Assembly: GCF_947259345.1 (NCBI RefSeq)
Contig: NZ_CAMYLS010000020.1
Coordinates: forward strand, 124,001-188,000
Length of the DNA: 64,000 nt
Origin: an uncultured Maricaulis sp.
Lineage (GTDB): Bacteria > Pseudomonadota > Alphaproteobacteria > Caulobacterales > Maricaulaceae
Reading direction: 5' to 3'
This document shows positions 35,867 to 45,674 of this stretch, piece after piece. Under the pieces are notes generated by a model that was not told where the DNA came from, ran no database searches, and saw only the letters and a list, made by a program, of their open reading frames with translations. The first letter of the stretch is position 1. Each line of letters starts with the position of its first letter. The position numbers and the translations under genes are program-made.

Positions 35867-37225
35867 ATGTTGTTGAATATTTTGCAGGTATCGGCGAGGT
35901 CGCTCGTCGCCATTCTGGCTGGCATGAGCCTGTGCGGAGCCACAGTCTCGGGTCAGAATGCTTTGCCACGACGGGCCTATCCGCAAGGGGCTCAACATCT
36001 CACCCACGATGACCTCATTGCTCGGATTTATGCGCTGGATTGCGACTTTCTGGTCAATACCGCTCCCGGGCCCTACGAAAACAGGCTCGGCATCTACCGC
36101 AGCAACCGTCTCGCCGAGCCAGGCCAGTGTGTTGCTGAGCGGCGTATGGCCGAAGCGCGCGCGGCTGCTGTCCACCGCGAAGGTGGCGCCTGCCGCCGCT
36201 GCGATTTCCGAAACTGGAACGGCGCTCCGATCGGTGGCGATTTCGATTTCTCCGAGAGCGTTTTCAGCCGAGCCCAACTGGCCAATGACGACTTCGCGAA
36301 TGCCAATCTGACGCGCGCGGTGTTCGACTATGCCAACCTCACTGGCGCCAGCCTGGCCGGCGCCAATCTGAGTCAAGCCAATCTGTCGAACGCGGACTTT
36401 TCGGGCGCGAATCTCACCGGTGCGAATCTCACCGGTGCCAATCTGACGGATGCCAATCTGACCGGTGCCATCCTGCGCGGTGCCCAGCTTGGTGGTGCCA
36501 ATCTGCAGCGCGTCAATTTACAGCGTGCTCAAATGGACATGAACACGCGGCTCGATGCCTGGACCGGCCTCGACCTGCGCGGTGCCAGCCTCACGCGGAT
36601 GCACTTCCTGCAGGAAGATTTTCGTGGGGCACGATTGAGCAATGTTGATTTCAGCGGCTCCATACTGACAGGCGCTAATTTTGCCGGCGCTGATCTCTCC
36701 GGCGCCAATTTCAGCGGCGCCAATCTTCGGTCGACGATTTTTGTCGGAGCGAATCTGACGGGCGCTGATCTGCACCAGCAATGGCTCAATGATACCCAGT
36801 TCGGGAACACCAATCTGACGCGCGCCAACCTGAATGAGGTGACACTCGGCAATAATCAGCTGATGCGGCTTGAGATGACCCGCGCCACCCTGGTCGGGGC
36901 CAATCTCAGCGGAGCGAATTTCTTCCGAGCCAACCTGTCCGGTGCTGATTTCAGCCGCGCCAATCTGAACCGTGCCGATATGTCGAGCACCACCCTGATC
37001 GAAACCAATTTTACGGGCGCTACCCTGACCGGGGCGATCTTCGGTCATGCCGATATGAGCCGTGCCAATATCGCTGATGCTGACCTGACGGGTGCCAATC
37101 TCATGGCCGTTCGGAACATAGCCAGCATCCTGATGAGCGAGCAGACAATTTTCTGTCGCACAATCGGCTATGATGGAAGTGTCTTCAGCTATACCTGTCC
37201 GAATGCCGAAATTGACGTGAGATAG
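35867..37225 (+). CDS. Exported pentapeptide-repeat protein with CxxC motif (452 residues)
   Basis: A signal peptide (about 1-30) is followed by about 75 residues of non-repeat sequence, then a CRRCDF motif (about 108) and some 50 A(N/D)LxX pentapeptide repeats through residue 425, broken once near 225-240. A short tail with two cysteines (IFCRTIG and YTCPN) ends the protein. Pentapeptide repeats form a right-handed square beta-helix. The cysteine pair before the repeats and the two at the end are shared in kind with the proteins at 56640-58022 and 58131-58619. Function unknown; no gyrase-protecting (Qnr) role is implied, because this one is exported. Confidence 0.85.
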   Translation: MLLNILQVSARSLVAILAGMSLCGATVSGQNALPRRAYPQGAQHLTHDDLIARIYALDCDFLVNTAPGPYENRLGIYRSNRLAEPGQCVAERRMAEARAAAVHREGGACRRCDFRNWNGAPIGGDFDFSESVFSRAQLANDDFANANLTRAVFDYANLTGASLAGANLSQANLSNADFSGANLTGANLTGANLTDANLTGAILRGAQLGGANLQRVNLQRAQMDMNTRLDAWTGLDLRGASLTRMHFLQEDFRGARLSNVDFSGSILTGANFAGADLSGANFSGANLRSTIFVGANLTGADLHQQWLNDTQFGNTNLTRANLNEVTLGNNQLMRLEMTRATLVGANLSGANFFRANLSGADFSRANLNRADMSSTTLIETNFTGATLTGAIFGHADMSRANIADADLTGANLMAVRNIASILMSEQTIFCRTIGYDGSVFSYTCPNAEIDVR

Positions 37226-37274
37226 GCGACTGGACGCGCTGGACGCTTAGCCCTCGACGGTTGACTCTCAGCAC

Positions 37275-37694
37275 TCAGTCCTCGGAGCCAGGCCGCTTGC
37301 GCAAGGATTTTCTCTGCGACTTCTGGGCCTTGGCCGTCTTCACGCGTTTCATCGAGGCGAGGGAGGGCCGCGCCTTCTTGCGCGGTTTTGGCGCGATCAG
37401 CGCCTGTTCGATCAGTTTTCGAAGCCGGTCTCTCGCCTCGGCCCGATTGCGCTCGCGTTCGCGATGGGTGTCGGCGCGCAGGACCAGGGCGCCGTCCTTG
37501 GTCATGCGCGAGCCAGCAAGGCGCACCAGGCGCCGTTTCGCGACTTCGGGCAGGGTGGTGTTGCCGGCGAGGTCAAAGCGAAGCTGGACGGCGCTTTCCG
37601 TCTTGTTGACATGCTGACCACCGGGACCAGAGGCGCGGATGAAACGCTCCTCGATCTCTGCCTCGTCAATCAGAATAGTGTCGGCGATCAACAT
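37275..37694 (-). CDS. arfB: Peptidyl-tRNA hydrolase ArfB (ribosome rescue)
   Basis: 139 residues. The class I release-factor catalytic loop RASGPGGQHVNKTES contains the GGQ that cleaves peptidyl-tRNA. There is no codon-recognition domain, which separates it from RF1 and RF2. The basic C-terminal tail (KPRKKARPSLASM... and a Lys/Arg-rich end) is the part that enters the empty mRNA channel of stalled ribosomes. Length and layout match ArfB/YaeJ. It stands alone, convergent with the pentapeptide gene. Confidence 0.94.
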   Translation of the reverse strand: MLIADTILIDEAEIEERFIRASGPGGQHVNKTESAVQLRFDLAGNTTLPEVAKRRLVRLAGSRMTKDGALVLRADTHRERERNRAEARDRLRKLIEQALIAPKPRKKARPSLASMKRVKTAKAQKSQRKSLRKRPGSED

Positions 37695-37761
37695 GTCCGG
37701 CCTCGCGAGTGCGCCCCTACTTGCCGTGTTTTCAGGCGCGCTCGCAAGGCCTTGCCCTCAC

Positions 37762-38238
37762 TCACGCGGCAGACGCCATGAGGAAACAGACACAACTGAT
37801 CATGGCACCCAGCGTGCGGACATGATTCCACCCGGTCCAGCGGCTGACATAGTCGGGCCAATAGGTGGCGCTGCCCAGCGCATCGCTGGCGAGGTTTTCG
37901 AGCCGGGTATTCATCGGCACATTGCGGGTCAGTGTCGCCAACATGACGAGTGCGATATGGCTGACGGCCCCGAAGCCGAGCCAGGCCGCCATGTCGGAAC
38001 GATCCAGCAGGAATGCCGCTCCCGCTGCAGCCAGGGCCAGCAGCGGCAAGGCTTGCAGCATGAGCAGGAATTTCGAGCCGTAGACGGTATGGTTGAGGCC
38101 ACGCATGGCCGCCGCCCCGGCATCGGCGCCAGCCAAAGCCAGACCGCGCATGACGAAGTCGGAGAAGGCGAGGAAAATACCGGCGACCAGCCCGGCCATG
38201 AGGCCTAGCCCGAGAGCGGCGAGGGTGAGGATACTCAT
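37762..38238 (-). CDS. DUF1772 family membrane protein
   Basis: 158 residues with four predicted membrane helices (about 5-25, 50-75, 80-100, 135-155). The segment NVPMNTRLENL before the last helix and the WTGWNHVRTLGAM pattern are features of the DUF1772 (anthrone oxygenase-like) family, whose biochemistry is poorly known. Its ATG overlaps the stop of the NmrA-like gene upstream (ATGA), so both belong to the same operon, under the divergent TetR. Confidence 0.85.
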   Translation of the reverse strand: MSILTLAALGLGLMAGLVAGIFLAFSDFVMRGLALAGADAGAAAMRGLNHTVYGSKFLLMLQALPLLALAAAGAAFLLDRSDMAAWLGFGAVSHIALVMLATLTRNVPMNTRLENLASDALGSATYWPDYVSRWTGWNHVRTLGAMISCVCFLMASAA

Positions 38239-39095
38239 GCCGCCGACTCTGTCTCGGTTGGTGCTGGCATCCAGACAGTCTCCGGCAGCGAGGCCACGAA
38301 ATCTGCGAAGCTGCGGGGCTTGCGGCCCAGCGCGCGCTCGACCCCGTCGGTGGTGACCGCATTGCGGCCGTCCAGGACCGTGCTGAACAGATAGTCGAGC
38401 AGCCAGACATGGTCTGCGGGCAGGCCGGCCTGGCGGGCACCGTGCAAAAAGTCGGCATGAGGGATGTCGATATGGGCAACAGGTTTGCCGACGTGCGCGG
38501 AGATCAACTTAGCGACCGCGCCAAATGTGAGCGCTTGCGGGCCTGTGACTTCATAGAGCTCGTCGTCATGCTCTACGCTGGTCAGTGCGGCGACCGCGAT
38601 ATCGGCAATGTCCCGCGCGTCGATAAAGGGCTCGGGTGTCTGACCGACCGGGAGGGGAAGTTCACCGGCGGCGACCATGGGCTGGAAGGCGCCTTCGGAA
38701 AAATTCTGGAAAAACCAGCTGGCCCGGATGATCGTCCAGCGCAGCCCGCTCGTCATGACGATCTCTTCGCTGGCTTGCGCTTCGGCTTCGCCGCGTCCCG
38801 AGAGCAGGACGAGCTGCTCGACGCCGGCTTGCCGGGCAGCTTCGACGAATGCGGCGATATCCGCTTGTGCGCCCGGTACGGCCAAGTCCGGTGCATAGGC
38901 GATATAGGCGGCGCGGACATTTTGCAGCGCATCGGGCCAGCCCTCGCGATCCTGCCAACTAAAAGGCCGTTCGGCCTGGCGCGAGCCAATCCGCACCGAA
39001 TGATGCGCGGCCTGCAGCTGTTGAACGATATGGCGGCCGGTCTTGCCGGTTGCGCCGATGATGAGGGTTTCGGTCGGGGTGGTTGTGTGAGGCAT
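38235..39095 (-). CDS. NmrA-like NAD(P)-binding protein
   Basis: 286 residues of the atypical short-chain dehydrogenase group. The cofactor turn is GATGKTG (14-20); an aromatic Tyr-containing segment AAYIAYAPDLAVPG follows; a catalytic YxxxK is not evident. The sequence SGLRWTIIRASWFFQNF is typical of NmrA/quinone-reductase-like proteins that sense redox state or reduce quinones. It is the first gene of an operon with DUF1772 and lies opposite a TetR gene, across a region with two dyads. The actual reaction is unknown. Confidence 0.85.
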   Translation of the reverse strand: MPHTTTPTETLIIGATGKTGRHIVQQLQAAHHSVRIGSRQAERPFSWQDREGWPDALQNVRAAYIAYAPDLAVPGAQADIAAFVEAARQAGVEQLVLLSGRGEAEAQASEEIVMTSGLRWTIIRASWFFQNFSEGAFQPMVAAGELPLPVGQTPEPFIDARDIADIAVAALTSVEHDDELYEVTGPQALTFGAVAKLISAHVGKPVAHIDIPHADFLHGARQAGLPADHVWLLDYLFSTVLDGRNAVTTDGVERALGRKPRSFADFVASLPETVWMPAPTETESAA

Positions 39096-39108
39096 CGAAA
39101 TCTCCGTG

Positions 39109-39168
39109 ACTTGACGTGATGTAAAGTTTACATCGCGTCAAGTGACACGACCTTGACATAGTGTCAAG
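39109..39168. promoter_or_regulatory. Two dyads between the NmrA-like gene and tetR (probable TetR operators)
   Basis: A long dyad at 39109-39143 has 17-bp arms (ACTTGACGTGATGTAAA and TTTACATCGCGTCAAGT) around one base, with a single mismatch. A second at 39152-39168 is CTTGACA, three bases, TGTCAAG, perfect. Both share the TTGAC half-site. The region is 134 bp between divergent genes, the usual operator position for a TetR repressor controlling itself and its neighbour. The second dyad also contains a TTGACA that may serve as a -35. Confidence 0.7.
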
Positions 39169-39229
39169 TGATATCAGACTGGCGGACGCTCACCCGGCGG
39201 ACGGGTCGTGGAAGCGGGGAGATGCGCAG

Positions 39230-39820
39230 ATGGCGGATGACAGGAGGTCAACGCGGGACCGGATCCTGCAGGCGTGCTGGCGATTGCTCGAAGAGGGTGA
39301 TGGCGGCCAAACCCGAATGAGCGATGTCGCGAAGGCAGCCGGCGTCAGCCGCCAGGCGGTCTATCTGCATTTCTCCAACCGGGCCGAGCTGCTGGTCGCG
39401 GTGACCCGTTTTATCGATGCGCGTAGCGAGATTGATGCGCGGCTGGCTGCCAGCCGGCAGGCGTCATGCGGTCTGGAACGCCTGGACGCGTTCATCGAGG
39501 CATGGGGCAATTACATTCCGGTCGTCCATCCGGTTTGCCGCGCACTGCTGGAGATGGCGCCCGGTGACGAGGCCGCACGCCTGGCCTGGGACGACCGGAT
39601 GACGGCTTTGCGGGAAGGCTGCGAGGCGGCAGTCAACGCCCTTGCGAGTGACAATGAGCTGTCAGCTCAGCATCCCGCTTCTGCCGCGACCGATCTGCTT
39701 TGGACACTGCTGTCCATACGCAACTGGGAACAGCTCGTAGAGGGCTGTGGCTGGGCGCAAGTGGCTTATGTCGCTGAAATGAAACGTCTGGCGCGTTTGG
39801 CGATTACAAAGCCGTCCTGA
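39230..39820 (+). CDS. TetR/AcrR family transcriptional regulator
   Basis: 196 residues. The N-terminal helix-turn-helix contains MSDVAKAAGVSRQAVYLHFS and the following RAELLVAV. The C-terminal ligand domain (about 75-190) has no recognisable family. The start at 39230 is set by GGGAG upstream; a frame open from 39161 would begin inside the operator region. It is divergent from the NmrA-like/DUF1772 operon and probably represses it and itself. The inducer is unknown. Confidence 0.92.
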   Translation: MADDRRSTRDRILQACWRLLEEGDGGQTRMSDVAKAAGVSRQAVYLHFSNRAELLVAVTRFIDARSEIDARLAASRQASCGLERLDAFIEAWGNYIPVVHPVCRALLEMAPGDEAARLAWDDRMTALREGCEAAVNALASDNELSAQHPASAATDLLWTLLSIRNWEQLVEGCGWAQVAYVAEMKRLARLAITKPS

Positions 39821-39854
39821 GTGTGAGTTGCGCGAGACGCCGCGGGCCCGATAA

Positions 39855-40505
39855 TCAATCGTGCGGGTTCATCAGCAATTCGGCACCGAATTCGCGGACC
39901 TGGAGGCGCACGCGTTCGCCCGCGACGCGCGCCTTGCCGGAGCAGGCCAGAGCCACGCATTGCGGGTAGAGCTTGTGTTCGGCCTGCAGGACGCGCTCGG
40001 CCAGCGTTTCTGGCGTATCTCCCGGCAAGACCGGCACGGCGGCTTGGCCGATAATCGGGCCGTCATCCATTTCCGGGCGCACATAATGCACTGTACAGCC
40101 ATGGATGCGGACGCCCGCTTCCAGCGCCCGCTCATGCGTGTGAAGGCCCTTGAAGGCCGGCAGGAGGGAGGGGTGGATATTGATCAACAGATCGCGCCAG
40201 CGCTCGGTGAATGAGGGCGTCAGGATGCGCATGAAGCCCGCCAGGCAGACAATGCGCGCGCCATAGAGTTTGATGGTCGCGTCCAGCGCTTCCTCGAAAG
40301 CCTCGCGGTCATCGAAGTCGCGATGATTGACGACATCGATCTCGATGCCCGCGGCGCGGGCAATCTCGAGGCCCGGTGAGTCGGGATTATTGGACACGAC
40401 AACCACAATCTCCGCCGGAAAATTCTCGTCCCGCGTGGCGTCAATCAGAGCCTGCATATTGGAACCGCGCCCGGAGATGAGCACGGCGATCTTGGTCTTC
40501 GCCAT
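39855..40505 (-). CDS. purN: Phosphoribosylglycinamide formyltransferase PurN
   Basis: 216 residues. It moves a formyl group from 10-formyl-THF to GAR in purine synthesis. The motif VLISGRGSNMQAL is at the N-terminus, the catalytic part HPSLLPAFKGLHTHERAL falls near 115, and a later GCTVHYV carries the active-site His. It begins 16 bp after the purM stop, so the order is purM-purN in one operon. Confidence 0.96.
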   Translation of the reverse strand: MAKTKIAVLISGRGSNMQALIDATRDENFPAEIVVVVSNNPDSPGLEIARAAGIEIDVVNHRDFDDREAFEEALDATIKLYGARIVCLAGFMRILTPSFTERWRDLLINIHPSLLPAFKGLHTHERALEAGVRIHGCTVHYVRPEMDDGPIIGQAAVPVLPGDTPETLAERVLQAEHKLYPQCVALACSGKARVAGERVRLQVREFGAELLMNPHD

Positions 40506-40521
40506 TTGGGTGCTCCTCGCG

Positions 40522-41562
40522 TCAGGCCGGTTTGAGTTCGCCGATGATCATGGCGGTCTCGCCGGTCAGCGCAAGCGCTTCCATCGCCGCATCCACATTC
40601 TGCGGGCTGACCGCGAGCAGCATGCCGACACCGCAGTTGAAGGTGCGGTGCATCTCGTGAGCGGAAATGCCACCGGTCTCTGCCAGCCACTGGAAGACGG
40701 GCGGCAGGGTGAAGGCGTCATAGTCGATATGCGGCACCAGATGATCCGGCGTCATGCGCGGTGGATTCTCGACCAGGCCACCGCCAGTGATGTGGGCCAG
40801 GCCGGTCAACAGCCCCGACTTGATCAGCGGCAGGCAGGCTTTCACATAGAGACGCGTCGGCGCGAGGAAGGCCTCCCCCAGTGTCTGGCCCGGCGCGAAG
40901 GGCGCCTCGTCGGACCAGTCCAGCCCGGCCAGTTCGACAACCTTGCGGACCAGCGAGAAGCCGTTCGAATGGACGCCGGAAGAGGCAAGCCCGATCAGGA
41001 CATCACCGGCGGCCATGGCGTCATGGTCCGGCAGGAGACGGCCGCGTTCGGCGGCCCCGACGACAAAACCGGCCAGATCGAAATCATCGCCCTCATACAT
41101 GCCCGGCATTTCCGCCGTTTCGCCACCGATCAGCGCGCAGCCGCTTTCCTTGCAGCCGGCCGCAATGCCGGAAACAATGGCTTCGCCGCGAGCCGGATCG
41201 AGCTTCGAGCAGGCCAGGTAGTCGAGGAAGAAGAGCGGTTCGGCCCCCTGGGCCAGCACGTCATTGACGCACATCGCGACCAGATCGATGCCGACCGTGT
41301 CGACCTTGCCGGTGGCAATCGCCAGCTTGAGCTTGGTGCCGACACCGTCCGTGCCGGAAATCAGGATGGGATCGGTGTAGCCTGCCGCCTTGAGATCAAA
41401 TGCGCCGCCGAATCCGCCGAGGTCGGCTGCGGCGCCCGCGCGGCGCGTCATTGCGGCCAGCGGCTTGATGCGGTCGACCAACGCGTCGCCGGCATCGATG
41501 GAGACGCCGCTGTCGGCATAGGTCAGCCCGTTCGGGCGATCGTCGTTTCCGGTTCCGGACAT
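40522..41562 (-). CDS. purM: Phosphoribosylformylglycinamidine cyclo-ligase PurM
   Basis: 346 residues. AIR synthetase closes the imidazole ring of the purine precursor with ATP. The patterns [32 protein letters not shown] and GGETAEMPG are all characteristic. An open frame runs back to 41622, but the ATG at 41562 with a GGGG site upstream gives the usual length. purN follows. It is divergent from the DUF2066 gene across 130 bp. Confidence 0.96.
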   Translation of the reverse strand: MSGTGNDDRPNGLTYADSGVSIDAGDALVDRIKPLAAMTRRAGAAADLGGFGGAFDLKAAGYTDPILISGTDGVGTKLKLAIATGKVDTVGIDLVAMCVNDVLAQGAEPLFFLDYLACSKLDPARGEAIVSGIAAGCKESGCALIGGETAEMPGMYEGDDFDLAGFVVGAAERGRLLPDHDAMAAGDVLIGLASSGVHSNGFSLVRKVVELAGLDWSDEAPFAPGQTLGEAFLAPTRLYVKACLPLIKSGLLTGLAHITGGGLVENPPRMTPDHLVPHIDYDAFTLPPVFQWLAETGGISAHEMHRTFNCGVGMLLAVSPQNVDAAMEALALTGETAMIIGELKPA

Positions 41563-41692
41563 GCCGTTTCCCCAGTCTGTAAAATCAGGCGCGGTGTATG
41601 TCGAAACACGCCCCGGACGCAAGCCGCGGGCTTCACGCCCGACAGCGGGTCGTTATAGTGCGCCCAAAGCCCAAGTTACAGGAGTCGCCACC

Positions 41693-42790
41693 GTGCGTTT
41701 CATTCTCGCCGTGCTTAGCCTGAGCCTCGCCTGCCTTCCGGCGGCCCGGGCGGAAGACCCCTACACTGTCACCGGGGTCGAAATCGATGCCACTGCCGGG
41801 AATGCCCTCCAGGCCCAGACGGCCGCGATGCGGCAGGGGCAACTGGATGCCGCCCGGCGCCTGGTTGAGCGCCTGACACTGGCCGAGGACCGCGCCGGAA
41901 CCGCGCTGGAGCTTGAGGCCCATCTCTCTGAAACCGGAGAGATGGTTTCCGGCCTGGCGCTGGACGACGCGCTCATCGCCGAGATGATTGCCGGACTGGA
42001 GATTTCGAACGAGCAGCGCAGCGCCACGCGCTACCTGGCGGAACTGGACGTTACCTTCGATCCGCGTGCGGTTCGCCGGGTCATGGCCGCCTACGGCGTG
42101 CCCTATGTCGAGTCGCAGTCGCGGCCGCTCCTCGTCTTGCCTGTGCATGAGGGTGAGAGCGGGTTCTCGCTGTGGGAAAACAATCCTTGGCGCGCCGCGT
42201 TTTCGGACCAGAATTTCAGCCACGCGCTGACCCCGGTCATCGTGCCGTCGCGTTCTGGCAATTCCGTGCCCATTTCCGCCCGTCAGGCCTTGCAACTGGA
42301 CGAGATGGCGCTGCGCGATACGGCCGCCATGTTTGGCCTCAATCGGATTGCGGTTCTGCGCGCTGGGGAGCGCGATGGTATCCGCCGCTTCGGTGGCTAT
42401 CTGGTTTCGATCGAGACGGACGGCGAACTGGTAGTCGATACATGGGGGCCGCAAACGGTTTACGGTGGCTGGCGCGACGCGGCCCGGAGTTTTGTCACGG
42501 ACCGAGAGGAGGACTGGAAGCGCCGCTCTGTCGTGCGCGATTTCGAGACGACCTCAATGCGCGTGACCGTTCTCTATGGTGGCCTGGAAGAATGGCGGCG
42601 TCTGCAGGACGCACTCAGCCGTGCTTCGCTGGTCGAAGGCGCCCAGCTGGATGCCATGTCGCGCGATGGTGCGCGCATGGTGGTGGACTATCGCGGGCAG
42701 CTGGATCAGCTGGTCTCGGAGCTTGCCGAGCGCGGTGCGACGCTGGAAGAACATCCCGGACTGGGCTGGGTGGTCCTGTCCGAGCAATAG
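41693..42790 (+). CDS. DUF2066 domain-containing secreted protein
   Basis: 365 residues, read from a GTG at 41693 that has AGGAG ten bases upstream. It begins with a signal peptide (VRFILAVLSLSLACLPAARA) and then a domain of the DUF2066 type, whose members are often beside purM and hda in Proteobacteria. Repeated patterns AARRLVERLTL and VRRVMAAYGVPYVESQSRPLLVLPV are typical. The protein is periplasmic; function unknown. hda begins 21 bp downstream, so the two are probably co-transcribed. Confidence 0.85.
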   Translation: MRFILAVLSLSLACLPAARAEDPYTVTGVEIDATAGNALQAQTAAMRQGQLDAARRLVERLTLAEDRAGTALELEAHLSETGEMVSGLALDDALIAEMIAGLEISNEQRSATRYLAELDVTFDPRAVRRVMAAYGVPYVESQSRPLLVLPVHEGESGFSLWENNPWRAAFSDQNFSHALTPVIVPSRSGNSVPISARQALQLDEMALRDTAAMFGLNRIAVLRAGERDGIRRFGGYLVSIETDGELVVDTWGPQTVYGGWRDAARSFVTDREEDWKRRSVVRDFETTSMRVTVLYGGLEEWRRLQDALSRASLVEGAQLDAMSRDGARMVVDYRGQLDQLVSELAERGATLEEHPGLGWVVLSEQ

Positions 42791-42810
42791 GGCATGCGAC
42801 GGCTGATGCC

Positions 42811-43497
42811 ATGGCGATGACACCGCAAATGGCGCTGGACCTTCCGGCGCGCGAGGACTTCTCCGAGGCCGCCTTCATGCTTGGCCCGTCGAATGCCGCT
42901 GCCCGCGATGTCCTGTCCCGTTCTGACGACTGGCCGCGCAATGTGATGGCACTGATCGGGCCGGAAGGGGCCGGGAAATCCCACCTTGCGGCGATCTGGG
43001 CCTTGCAGAACCAGGCCCTCATCCTGCCCGCGGCGGCGCTCGCCGGTCAGATGAGCACGCTGGCGGCGGACGCCTTGCTGGTGATCGAGGATGTCGATCG
43101 CGGGGTCGACGAGGATGCGCTCTTTCATCTGCTCAATCGGGCTGCAGAGGGTGATATACCCGCCTTGCTCCTGACCGCGCGAACCTTGCCGGTGTACTGG
43201 CCGGCCAGACTGCCGGATCTGGCCTCGCGCCTGCGGGCCTTGGTGCATGTCGATCTCAATGAGGCCGATGATGCGCTTTTGACCCGGATGATGGAAAAAC
43301 AATTGGCCGACAGGGGCGCGCCGGTTCGCCCGGGCGTGATAGACTATCTCTTGCCACGAATGGAACGCTCCGTCGCGGCAGTGCGCGTCTTGGCCGAACG
43401 CATGGACAAGCTGGCCCTGGTCAAGAAGACCCCGATCACCCGCGCCATTGCGCGCGAAATCCTGGACAGTTGGTCCGAAACTGGAGACGCGGCATGA
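42811..43497 (+). CDS. hda: DnaA-homologous inactivator of initiation (Hda/HdaA)
   Basis: 228 residues. Hda binds the beta clamp and makes DnaA hydrolyse its ATP after initiation. The clamp-binding motif is visible as QMALDLP at residues 6-12, and the AAA+ domain has Walker A GPEGAGKS (50-57) and a Walker B-like [11 protein letters not shown]. There is no DNA-binding domain IV, so it is Hda and not DnaA. A much longer frame runs back to 42172 inside DUF2066; the ATG at 42811 is chosen because it puts the clamp motif at the N-terminus. The TGA overlaps the ppk ATG. Confidence 0.9.
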   Translation: MAMTPQMALDLPAREDFSEAAFMLGPSNAAARDVLSRSDDWPRNVMALIGPEGAGKSHLAAIWALQNQALILPAAALAGQMSTLAADALLVIEDVDRGVDEDALFHLLNRAAEGDIPALLLTARTLPVYWPARLPDLASRLRALVHVDLNEADDALLTRMMEKQLADRGAPVRPGVIDYLLPRMERSVAAVRVLAERMDKLALVKKTPITRAIAREILDSWSETGDAA

Positions 43498-45668
43498 ATG
43501 TTCCCGTGGGCGAATTCGCCGAGACGGAAAGTTTGATGGAAACGCCCGAGCGGTTCCTGAACCGCGAACTGTCCTGGGTGCGTTTCAACATGCGGGTACT
43601 GGACGAGGCCGCCAATCCCAACCACCCCGTGTTCGAGCGCCTGCGTTTCCTCTCGATCTCGGCCAGCAATCTGGACGAGTTCTACATGGTCCGTGTGGCC
43701 GGCCTGCGGGCGCAGGTCCACAATGGCGTCTCCTCGACCAGTATTGATGGCCTGACGCCGGCGGAGCAGCTGGAAAAGATCCATGCGCTCGCCGGCGAGT
43801 TGATGATCCGCCAGCAAGTCCTGTGGCGCGCCCTCAAAACCGAGATCGGCAAGGTTGGCGTCAAGGTGCTTGAGCCCAGCCAGGTGTCGAAGACCGACGA
43901 GGCCTGGTTGCGTGGTGATTTCCTGAAACACACCCTTCCGGTGATCACGCCGCTGGCGATCGATCCCGCGCATCCCTTTCCCTTCATCCCCAATCTCGGC
44001 TTCGCGCTGGCCTTGCAGCTGCGCAAAAAGGGCACGGGCAAGTTGATGAATGCATTGATTCCACTGCCCAGTGGTGTGAAGCGCTTCGTCGAACTGCCCA
44101 CACGTCCCGCCAAGGATGGGGGGCGCCCATCGAGGCGCTTCATGACGCTTGAGAGCGTGTTGACCATGTTCGTCGACGCGCTTTTCCCGGGGCATGAGGT
44201 CGTTGGCAAGGGCAGTTTCCGGGTGATCCGCGACAGCGATATCGAGGTGGAGGAAGAATCCGAAGACCTCATGCTGGAGTTTGAAAACCTGCTCAAGCAG
44301 CGCCGTCGCGGCGTTGTGGTCCGGCTGACGCTGGATGAGGGAATGTCACCGGCCCTGCGTGATCTGATTGTCCAGCACCTGCATGCCGGACCGCAGGACA
44401 TTGTTCCGGTCTCCGGCTTGCTGGGCCTGTCGCAAGTCTCGCAGCTGATCCCGGACGACCGTGCCGAGCATAAATTCACGCCCTATGAGCCACGCTATCC
44501 GGAACGGATTCGCGACCATGGCGGCGATTGCTTCTCGGCCATTCGCGAGAAGGACATCATCGTCCATCACCCCTATGAGAGTTTCGATGTGGTGGTGGAA
44601 TTCCTGCGCCAGGCGGCGGCGGATCCGGACGTTATCGCGATCAAGCAGACGCTCTATCGGACCTCCAAGGACAGTCCGATCGTGGCGGCGTTGATCGAGG
44701 CGGCGGAAAGCGGAAAAAATGTCACCGCCCTGGTCGAGCTCAAGGCGCGCTTTGACGAGGAAGCCAATCTGAAATGGGCCCGCGACCTCGAGCGCGCCGG
44801 CGTCCAGGTCGTCTATGGCTTCATCGAATACAAGACCCACGCCAAGATCTCGCTCGTGGTTCGCCGGGAGGGCTCCGACCTGCGCACCTACGCCCATTTC
44901 GGCACCGGCAATTACCATCCGATCACGGCGCGGATTTACACGGATTTGTCGCTCTTCACCGCCGATCCGGCCTTTGGCCGCGATGCCGGCCGGGTGTTCA
45001 ACTATGTCACCGGTTATGCCCGGCCCGACAATCTCGAGCGTCTGGCGGTGTCGCCGATCGGCATGAAGGAAACCATTCTCGAGCATATCGAACAGGAAAT
45101 CGTCAATGCGGGCGAGGGCCTGCCGGCGGCGGTCTGGGCCAAGCTGAACTCGCTGGTTCATCCGGAGATTATCGACGCGCTCTACCGGGCCAGCCAGGCC
45201 GGTGTGCGGGTCGAGCTGGTCGTTCGCGGGATCTGCTGTCTGCGCCCCGGCATTCCGGGCCTGTCGGACAATATCCGGGTCAAATCCATCGTCGGGCGTT
45301 TTCTCGAGCATTCTCGCATTGTTTGCTTTGCCAATGGCAAGGCGATGCCGTCACCGGCGGCCAAACTCTATATCTCCTCGGCCGACTGGATGCCCCGCAA
45401 TCTCGACCGGCGCGTCGAGCATCTCTGCCCGATCCAGAACCCGACCGTGCATCGCCAGGTGCTCGACCAGATCATGGTCGCCAACATCAATGATACTGAC
45501 CAGTCCTGGTATATGGATGGCGAGGGCGATTATCGGCGCGTGGACACGGCCAATGTCGATAAGCCTTTTAGTGCACACGCCTATTTCATGACAAACCCAT
45601 CCCTGTCGGGACGCGGCCATGCCCTCAAGCATGACCAGCCACCTGTCCTGACGGACAGTAATGGCTGA
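43494..45668 (+). CDS. ppk: Polyphosphate kinase 1
   Basis: 724 residues. It makes polyphosphate from ATP at the membrane. The start [21 protein letters not shown] is the family N-terminal signature. Phosphohistidine-bearing motifs [16 protein letters not shown] and [15 protein letters not shown] are both present. The ATG at 43494 overlaps the hda stop by 4 bp. The gene that follows, 6 bp on, is ppx, which breaks down the same polymer. Confidence 0.97.
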   Translation: MNVPVGEFAETESLMETPERFLNRELSWVRFNMRVLDEAANPNHPVFERLRFLSISASNLDEFYMVRVAGLRAQVHNGVSSTSIDGLTPAEQLEKIHALAGELMIRQQVLWRALKTEIGKVGVKVLEPSQVSKTDEAWLRGDFLKHTLPVITPLAIDPAHPFPFIPNLGFALALQLRKKGTGKLMNALIPLPSGVKRFVELPTRPAKDGGRPSRRFMTLESVLTMFVDALFPGHEVVGKGSFRVIRDSDIEVEEESEDLMLEFENLLKQRRRGVVVRLTLDEGMSPALRDLIVQHLHAGPQDIVPVSGLLGLSQVSQLIPDDRAEHKFTPYEPRYPERIRDHGGDCFSAIREKDIIVHHPYESFDVVVEFLRQAAADPDVIAIKQTLYRTSKDSPIVAALIEAAESGKNVTALVELKARFDEEANLKWARDLERAGVQVVYGFIEYKTHAKISLVVRREGSDLRTYAHFGTGNYHPITARIYTDLSLFTADPAFGRDAGRVFNYVTGYARPDNLERLAVSPIGMKETILEHIEQEIVNAGEGLPAAVWAKLNSLVHPEIIDALYRASQAGVRVELVVRGICCLRPGIPGLSDNIRVKSIVGRFLEHSRIVCFANGKAMPSPAAKLYISSADWMPRNLDRRVEHLCPIQNPTVHRQVLDQIMVANINDTDQSWYMDGEGDYRRVDTANVDKPFSAHAYFMTNPSLSGRGHALKHDQPPVLTDSNG

Positions 45669-45674
45669 CCGGAA

